A stretch of DNA of 64,000 nt from Paenarthrobacter ilicis (GTDB taxonomy: Bacteria; Actinomycetota; Actinomycetes; Actinomycetales; Micrococcaceae), in the NCBI RefSeq assembly GCF_016907545.1, contig NZ_JAFBCD010000001.1, positions 1,364,001 through 1,428,000 of the forward strand, given 5' to 3'. The translations under genes and the position numbers were made by a program. This document shows, in pieces, positions 60,220 through 64,000 of this stretch; the stretch's first letter is position 1; each line of letters begins with the position of its first letter. A model generated the notes under the pieces. The model had not been told where the DNA came from. It ran no database searches and saw only the letters and a list, made by a program, of their open reading frames with translations.

Positions 60220-61089
60220 ATGCCCGTCGTAACCATGCGCCAGCTGCTTGACAGCGGCGTCCACTTTGGACACCAGACCCGCCGTTGGAACCCGAAGATG
60301 AAGCGATTCATCTTCACGGAGCGCAACGGCATCTACATCATTGACCTCCAGCAGTCGCTGTCCTACATCGACCGCGCCTTCGAGTTCGTCAAGGCTACTG
60401 TCGCCCACGGCGGCACCGTCCTCTTCGTTGGTACCAAGAAGCAGGCACAGGAAGCCATCGCGGAGCAGGCTACCCGCGTGGGTCAGCCTTACGTGAACCA
60501 GCGCTGGCTTGGTGGCATGCTCACCAACTTCCAGACTGTCGCCAAGCGCATCCAGCGCATGAAGGAACTCGAAGAGATTGACTTCGACGACGTCGCCGGC
60601 TCGGCTTACACCAAGAAGGAGCTCCTGCTCCTCAAGCGCGAGCTCACCAAGCTCGAAGCCAACCTCGGTGGTATCCGCAACCTGACCAAGGCTCCCTCGG
60701 TTCTCTGGGTTGTAGACACCAAGAAGGAACACCTTGCTGTTGACGAAGCCAAGAAGCTCAACATCCCCGTTGTTGCCATCCTGGACACCAACTGCGATCC
60801 CGACGAAGTTGATTTCCCGATCCCGGGTAACGACGACGCCATCCGCTCCGTGAACCTGCTCACCCGCGTTGTTGCCGACGCCGTAGCTGAGGGCCTCATC
60901 GCCCGCAACCAGCGCGCCACCGGCACCACCGAAGCTCCGGAAGAGCCCCTGGCCGAGTGGGAGCGCGAACTCCTCGAAGGCAGCAAGGCAGAAGCTGCTG
61001 CAGCAGAAGCCCCCGCCGAAGAAGCTCCGGCAGCCGAGGCTCCCGCAGTAACCGAAGCCGCTGCAGGCGAAGCCGAAGCAGCCAAGTAA
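60220..61089 (+). CDS. rpsB: 30S ribosomal protein S2
   Basis: The 289-residue S2 begins [20 protein letters not shown] and contains [34 protein letters not shown] and the conserved VDTNCDP-like region ([20 protein letters not shown]). Residues beyond about 235 form an Ala/Glu/Pro-rich acidic tail common in actinobacterial S2. ATG 60220 follows GGAAGGAG. It heads rpsB-tsf-pyrH-frr-cdsA. Confidence 0.98.
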   Translation: MPVVTMRQLLDSGVHFGHQTRRWNPKMKRFIFTERNGIYIIDLQQSLSYIDRAFEFVKATVAHGGTVLFVGTKKQAQEAIAEQATRVGQPYVNQRWLGGMLTNFQTVAKRIQRMKELEEIDFDDVAGSAYTKKELLLLKRELTKLEANLGGIRNLTKAPSVLWVVDTKKEHLAVDEAKKLNIPVVAILDTNCDPDEVDFPIPGNDDAIRSVNLLTRVVADAVAEGLIARNQRATGTTEAPEEPLAEWERELLEGSKAEAAAAEAPAEEAPAAEAPAVTEAAAGEAEAAK

Positions 61090-61100
61090 ATCTGGACCTT

Positions 61101-61173
61101 CCCTGATGCCGGAAACAGCATCAGGGGCATCTGACAGGATGGCGGCTCACGCGGTGGGCTGCCGTCCTGTCAG
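61101..61173 (+). other. Two successive hairpins between rpsB and tsf
   Basis: CCCTGATGC/GCATCAGGG forms a 9-bp stem (61101-61126). A 16-bp stem with two G-U pairs follows (61131-61146 with 61158-61173). Neither has a U-tract, so they may act in attenuation or RNA processing that sets the S2 to EF-Ts ratio rather than as full terminators. Confidence 0.65.
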
Positions 61174-61209
61174 TCCGTAAACACACAAATTCTAGACAGA
61201 GGGGTTCAC

Positions 61210-62046
61210 ATGGCGAACTACACTGCTGCTGACATCAAGGCCCTGCGCGAGCGCACCGGCGCCGGCATGATGGACGTCAAGAAGGCTCTCGACGAAGCCA
61301 ATGGCGACGCCGAGAAGGCCATTGAGATCATCCGCATCAAGGGTCTCAAGGGCGCAACCAAGCGCGAAGGCCGTTCCACTGCCGAGGGCCTGGTTGCTGC
61401 CAAGGTCAACGGTGGCGTGGGCGTAATGATCGAGGTCAACTGCGAGACCGACTTCGTCGCCAAGGCTGACAAGTTCATCCAGCTGGCTGACAAGGTCCTC
61501 AACGTTGCTGTCGAGTCCGGCGCTGCCGATCTCGAAACCCTCCTGGCCACCGAGGTCGACGGCAAGCCGCTGTCCGAGGTTGTCGTCGAAGAGGGCGCTG
61601 TCCTCGGCGAAAAGGTTGTTGTCCGCCGTATCTCCCGCGTTGAGGGAACCACGGTTGACGCTTACCTGCACAAGACGTCCAAGGACCTCCCGGCCCAGGT
61701 TGGCGTTCTGTTCGCTGTTGACGGCGAAGGCGAAGCCGCTGCCACCGCAGCACACGACATCGCTGTCCACGTTGCAGCCATGGCACCGAACTACCTGACC
61801 CGCGAAGACGTCCCGGCCGAATTGGTCGAGTCCGAGCGCCGCATCGCTGAAGAGACCGCAAAGGCTGAAGGCAAGCCTGAAGCAGCTCTCTCCAAGATCG
61901 TGGAAGGCCGCGTGACGGGCTTCTACAAGGGTGAAGTTCTGGTTGACCAGGCATTCGCCAAGGATTCCAAGAAGACTGTTGCACAGGTCCTCGAAGAAGC
62001 CGGCGTGAAGGCAACTGCAGTAACCCGTTTCCGCGTAGGAAACTAG
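61210..62046 (+). CDS. tsf: Translation elongation factor Ts
   Basis: The 278-residue EF-Ts recharges EF-Tu with GTP. The N-terminal UBA-like domain (ADIKALRERTGAGMMDVKKA) and the EF-Tu contact motif NCETDFVAK are present, followed by two core subdomains. ATG 61210 follows AGAGGGG. It ends at a UUCG-loop terminator. Confidence 0.98.
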   Translation: MANYTAADIKALRERTGAGMMDVKKALDEANGDAEKAIEIIRIKGLKGATKREGRSTAEGLVAAKVNGGVGVMIEVNCETDFVAKADKFIQLADKVLNVAVESGAADLETLLATEVDGKPLSEVVVEEGAVLGEKVVVRRISRVEGTTVDAYLHKTSKDLPAQVGVLFAVDGEGEAAATAAHDIAVHVAAMAPNYLTREDVPAELVESERRIAEETAKAEGKPEAALSKIVEGRVTGFYKGEVLVDQAFAKDSKKTVAQVLEEAGVKATAVTRFRVGN

Positions 62047-62052
62047 TAATTC

Positions 62053-62093
62053 ATGAAAAGGGGTGGTCACTTCGGTGGCCGCCCCTTTTTCAT
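62053..62093 (+). terminator. Terminator after tsf with UUCG tetraloop
   Basis: A near-perfect stem of about 17 bp (ATGAAAAGGGGTGGTCAC side with GTGGCCGCCCCTTTT) closes on TTCG (62071-62074), with the 3' arm itself forming the T run. It should split rpsB-tsf from pyrH-frr. Confidence 0.93.
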
Positions 62094-62167
62094 GCACCCG
62101 TCCGGGTAGTATCTGCGCGGACCCACAGCACGATAATCTAGCCAGAGTCCACCAACGGGAAGGCACC

Positions 62168-62905
62168 ATGGAAACCGTCAACACTGCAATCCAGCCGGAG
62201 AAGACCCGCCGACGTGTACTTCTGAAACTGTCCGGCGAGGTCATCGGCGGAGGCAAGCTCGGCGTCGACCCTGAAACCGTCCGCGCCATTGCCAAGCAGA
62301 TCGCGGCAGCCGTATCCGACGTCGAAGTTGCGATCGTCGTAGGCGGCGGCAACTTCTTCCGCGGTGCGGAATTGTCGCAGAGCGGCATGGACCGCTCACG
62401 CGCCGACTACATGGGCATGCTGGGCACGGTCATGAACTGCCTTGCCCTCCAGGACTTCCTGGAGCAGGCCGGCGTGGAGACCCGTGTCCAGAGCGCCATC
62501 ACCATGGGGCAGGTTGCCGAGGCGTACATTCCCCGCCGCGCCATCCGCCACATGGAGAAGGGCCGCGTGGTCATCTTCGGTGCTGGAGCCGGCCTGCCGT
62601 ACTTCTCCACCGACACCGTTGCTGCGCAGCGCGCCCTCGAGGTGCACGCCGATGTGGTCCTGATGGCCAAGAGTGGCGTGGATGGTGTGTACACCGCAGA
62701 TCCCAAGAAGGATCCCACTGCCGAGAAGCTCGATGTCCTCAGCTATGACGACGCTCTGCGCCGGGACATCCGGGTGATGGACCAGACCGCAATGACCATG
62801 TGCAAGGACAACCAGTTGTCCATGGTGGTTTTTGGCATGGAGGGCGAAGGGAACGTTACCCGCGCCATCCTCGGCGAAACGCTGGGAACCCTGGTTAGTC
62901 CCTAG
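62168..62905 (+). CDS. pyrH: UMP kinase
   Basis: This 245-residue amino-acid-kinase-fold enzyme phosphorylates UMP to UDP. Motifs: [39 protein letters not shown] and ATP-site [12 protein letters not shown] chose ATG 62168 after GGGAAGG; the upstream in-frame extension overlaps the tsf terminator and lacks a ribosome site. A -10-like TAATCT lies at 62134-62139. Confidence 0.97.
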   Translation: METVNTAIQPEKTRRRVLLKLSGEVIGGGKLGVDPETVRAIAKQIAAAVSDVEVAIVVGGGNFFRGAELSQSGMDRSRADYMGMLGTVMNCLALQDFLEQAGVETRVQSAITMGQVAEAYIPRRAIRHMEKGRVVIFGAGAGLPYFSTDTVAAQRALEVHADVVLMAKSGVDGVYTADPKKDPTAEKLDVLSYDDALRRDIRVMDQTAMTMCKDNQLSMVVFGMEGEGNVTRAILGETLGTLVSP

Positions 62906-63021
62906 CAAGGGCTAGGATATTTGAAGGACTGTCCGCCCTCCGGGGTGGATCCACACTGTGCATTTGTTGACCGTGCATTGCGGCCCGAAGTTGGGCAGCA
63001 CTATTTTCTGAGGAGAAACCC

Positions 63022-63579
63022 GTGATCGAAGAGACCTTGCTCGAAGCCGGCGAGAAGATGGACAAGGCGGTTGAGGTAGCCAAGGACGATTTCGCCACGA
63101 TCCGGACGGGCCGCGCCAATCCTGGCCTGTACAACAAGGTGATCGTGGAATACTACGGCACGCCCACCCCGCTCCAGCAGCTGGCCTCCTTCGGCGTACC
63201 CGATGCCCGGACCATCCTCATCACGCCTTACGACAAGACCGCACTGCGCGACATCGAGAAGGCCCTGAGTGACTCCGAGGTAGGCGCCAACCCGTCGAAC
63301 GACGGCAACGTTATCCGCGTGACGATCCCCGAGCTCACCAAGGAGCGCCGCAAGGAATACGTAAAGATCGTCAAGGGCAAGGGTGAAGACGCAAAGGTCT
63401 CCATCCGCAGCATCCGCCGCAAGGCCAAAGACACGCTGGACAAGCTGGTCAAGGACGGCGAGGCCGGCGAGGACGAGGGCGCACGCGCCGAGAAGGAACT
63501 TGATGCCCTGACCAAGCAGCACGTCGACGGCATTGACGAGCTGCTCAAGCGCAAGGAAGCCGAGCTGCTCGAGGTCTGA
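63022..63579 (+). CDS. frr: Ribosome recycling factor
   Basis: The 185-residue RRF, with EF-G, splits post-termination ribosomes. [20 protein letters not shown] and the three-helix bundle sequence [20 protein letters not shown] are characteristic. The start is GTG 63022 after TGAGGAG. A TAGGAT hexamer at 62913-62918 may be its own promoter. Its stop overlaps the cdsA start by one base (TGATG). Confidence 0.97.
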   Translation: MIEETLLEAGEKMDKAVEVAKDDFATIRTGRANPGLYNKVIVEYYGTPTPLQQLASFGVPDARTILITPYDKTALRDIEKALSDSEVGANPSNDGNVIRVTIPELTKERRKEYVKIVKGKGEDAKVSIRSIRRKAKDTLDKLVKDGEAGEDEGARAEKELDALTKQHVDGIDELLKRKEAELLEV

Positions 63580-64000
63580 TGAATCAGGCAGAGCCGGCAC
63601 CCGCGGGGCGGGTCCCGACACGCGACACCCCCAAACGCGCCAGGCGTGTGCGGGTCAACCCCACACCCAAGGCGGGCCGCAACCTTCCGGCGGCTATCGG
63701 CGTCGGGCTGGCAATGCTGGTGGCAGTCCTGGGTGGACTGCTGTTCCTTCCGCTGGGGTTTGTCCTCCTCACCACAGCTTTTGGTGTTTTGGGTGTTTGG
63801 GAAGTTTTCCGCGCTCTTGAAGCGCAGGGCACCAGGATGCCGATCATCCCCGTGATGGTGGGCAGCCTGGTGATGCCGGTGTCTGCCTATTTTGGCGGCC
63901 TTGAGGGCCTGCTGTTCACCATGACAGTGAGTTCGGTGGCCGTTCTTCTGTGGCGCTCCATTGAGAGTGCCACAGGTGCTCCGCGGAGTGTTTTTGCCGG
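63579..64000 (+). CDS. cdsA: Phosphatidate cytidylyltransferase, N-terminal part (3' truncated by window)
   Basis: The open frame from ATG 63579 runs to the window end (about 140 residues) without a stop. It has a Pro/Arg-rich cytoplasmic N-terminus (about 36 residues) and membrane helices beginning LPAAIGVGLAMLVAVLGGLL, LPLGFVLLTTAFGVLGVWEV and IIPVMVGSLVMPVSAYFGGL. The CdsA catalytic motif lies beyond the edge, so the call rests on the conserved pyrH-frr-cdsA order and N-terminal layout. CdsA makes CDP-diacylglycerol, the substrate of enzymes such as that at 54850. Confidence 0.85.
   Translation, partial: MNQAEPAPAGRVPTRDTPKRARRVRVNPTPKAGRNLPAAIGVGLAMLVAVLGGLLFLPLGFVLLTTAFGVLGVWEVFRALEAQGTRMPIIPVMVGSLVMPVSAYFGGLEGLLFTMTVSSVAVLLWRSIESATGAPRSVFA

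Overview
The window is GC-rich, densely coded DNA from an actinobacterium, most likely Arthrobacter sensu lato (family Micrococcaceae, e.g. Paenarthrobacter/Pseudarthrobacter). Supporting signs are the gatCAB set, a single-chain glycyl-tRNA synthetase, the dus-dgt-dnaG order, a SAM-IV-type riboswitch in front of metX, Phage_holin_3_6/DUF3618-type envelope proteins, frequent GTG/TTG starts, and many genes whose -10 hexamer (TAnnnT-like) lies only 6-8 nt before the start codon (leaderless mRNAs). This assignment comes from gene content and sequence style, not from a database search. The region looks chromosomal: I see no insertion sequence, integrase, CRISPR array or phage module.

Layout. 1-8.4 kb: 3' part of a CitMHS transporter, an LCP-family cell-wall ligase, a CtaG-like protein, an AI-2E family permease, gatC-gatA-gatB and a small secreted protein. 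8.4-14.8 kb: a sugar-utilisation locus (two LplB/LplC-type permeases, a lipoprotein binding protein, a LacI regulator, a Gfo/Idh/MocA oxidoreductase) with a good promoter/LacI operator and a strong terminator that lies inside the convergent lysR gene. 14.8-20.7 kb: LysR regulator divergent from tdh-kbl (threonine to glycine plus acetyl-CoA), a repeat-rich spacer, an FAD amine oxidase and hutI. 20.7-25.4 kb: five-gene SIS-ROK-PfkB-aldolase-DeoR operon that looks like a galactosamine/tagatose-phosphate route without its own transporter. 25.4-35.4 kb: phosphatase, CPBP protease, glyoxalase-like protein, metY, SAM riboswitch-metX, a tandem-repeat membrane protein, a winged-helix protein, a GDSL hydrolase, an esterase, an S4 protein and a transporter.

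35.4-47.6 kb: glyS, a GNAT enzyme, a YibE/F membrane protein preceded by a five-codon Cys-Cys leader ORF, an ABC transporter with a DesK/DesR-like two-component pair, then dus, dgt and dnaG. 47.6-47.9 kb: two identical tRNA-Asn genes, each with its own promoter and terminator. 47.9-57.7 kb: a hypothetical protein, a membrane esterase next to an MprF-like aminoacyl-lipid synthase, a glycine-zipper miniprotein, a Bcr/CflA-type efflux pump, a holin-family/DUF3618 protein, a CDP-alcohol phosphotransferase, a DMT transporter and a GT4 glycosyltransferase. 57.7-64 kb: tRNA-Met, a glutaryl-CoA-dehydrogenase-like enzyme under a perfect 22-bp palindrome, an M23 peptidase, and the conserved rpsB-tsf-pyrH-frr-cdsA block (cdsA cut by the window end).

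No obviously undescribed large defence or mobile system is present. The most interesting signals are regulatory: the MRICC leader peptide overlapping the yibE/F start, the leaderless-start grammar that fixes many start codons, several candidate operators (8675, 20788, 39413, 53767, 57932), the inverted-repeat array after kbl, the duplicated tRNA-Asn transcription unit, the transporter-less amino-sugar operon, and recurrent in-frame minisatellites at the ends of otherwise ordinary proteins.
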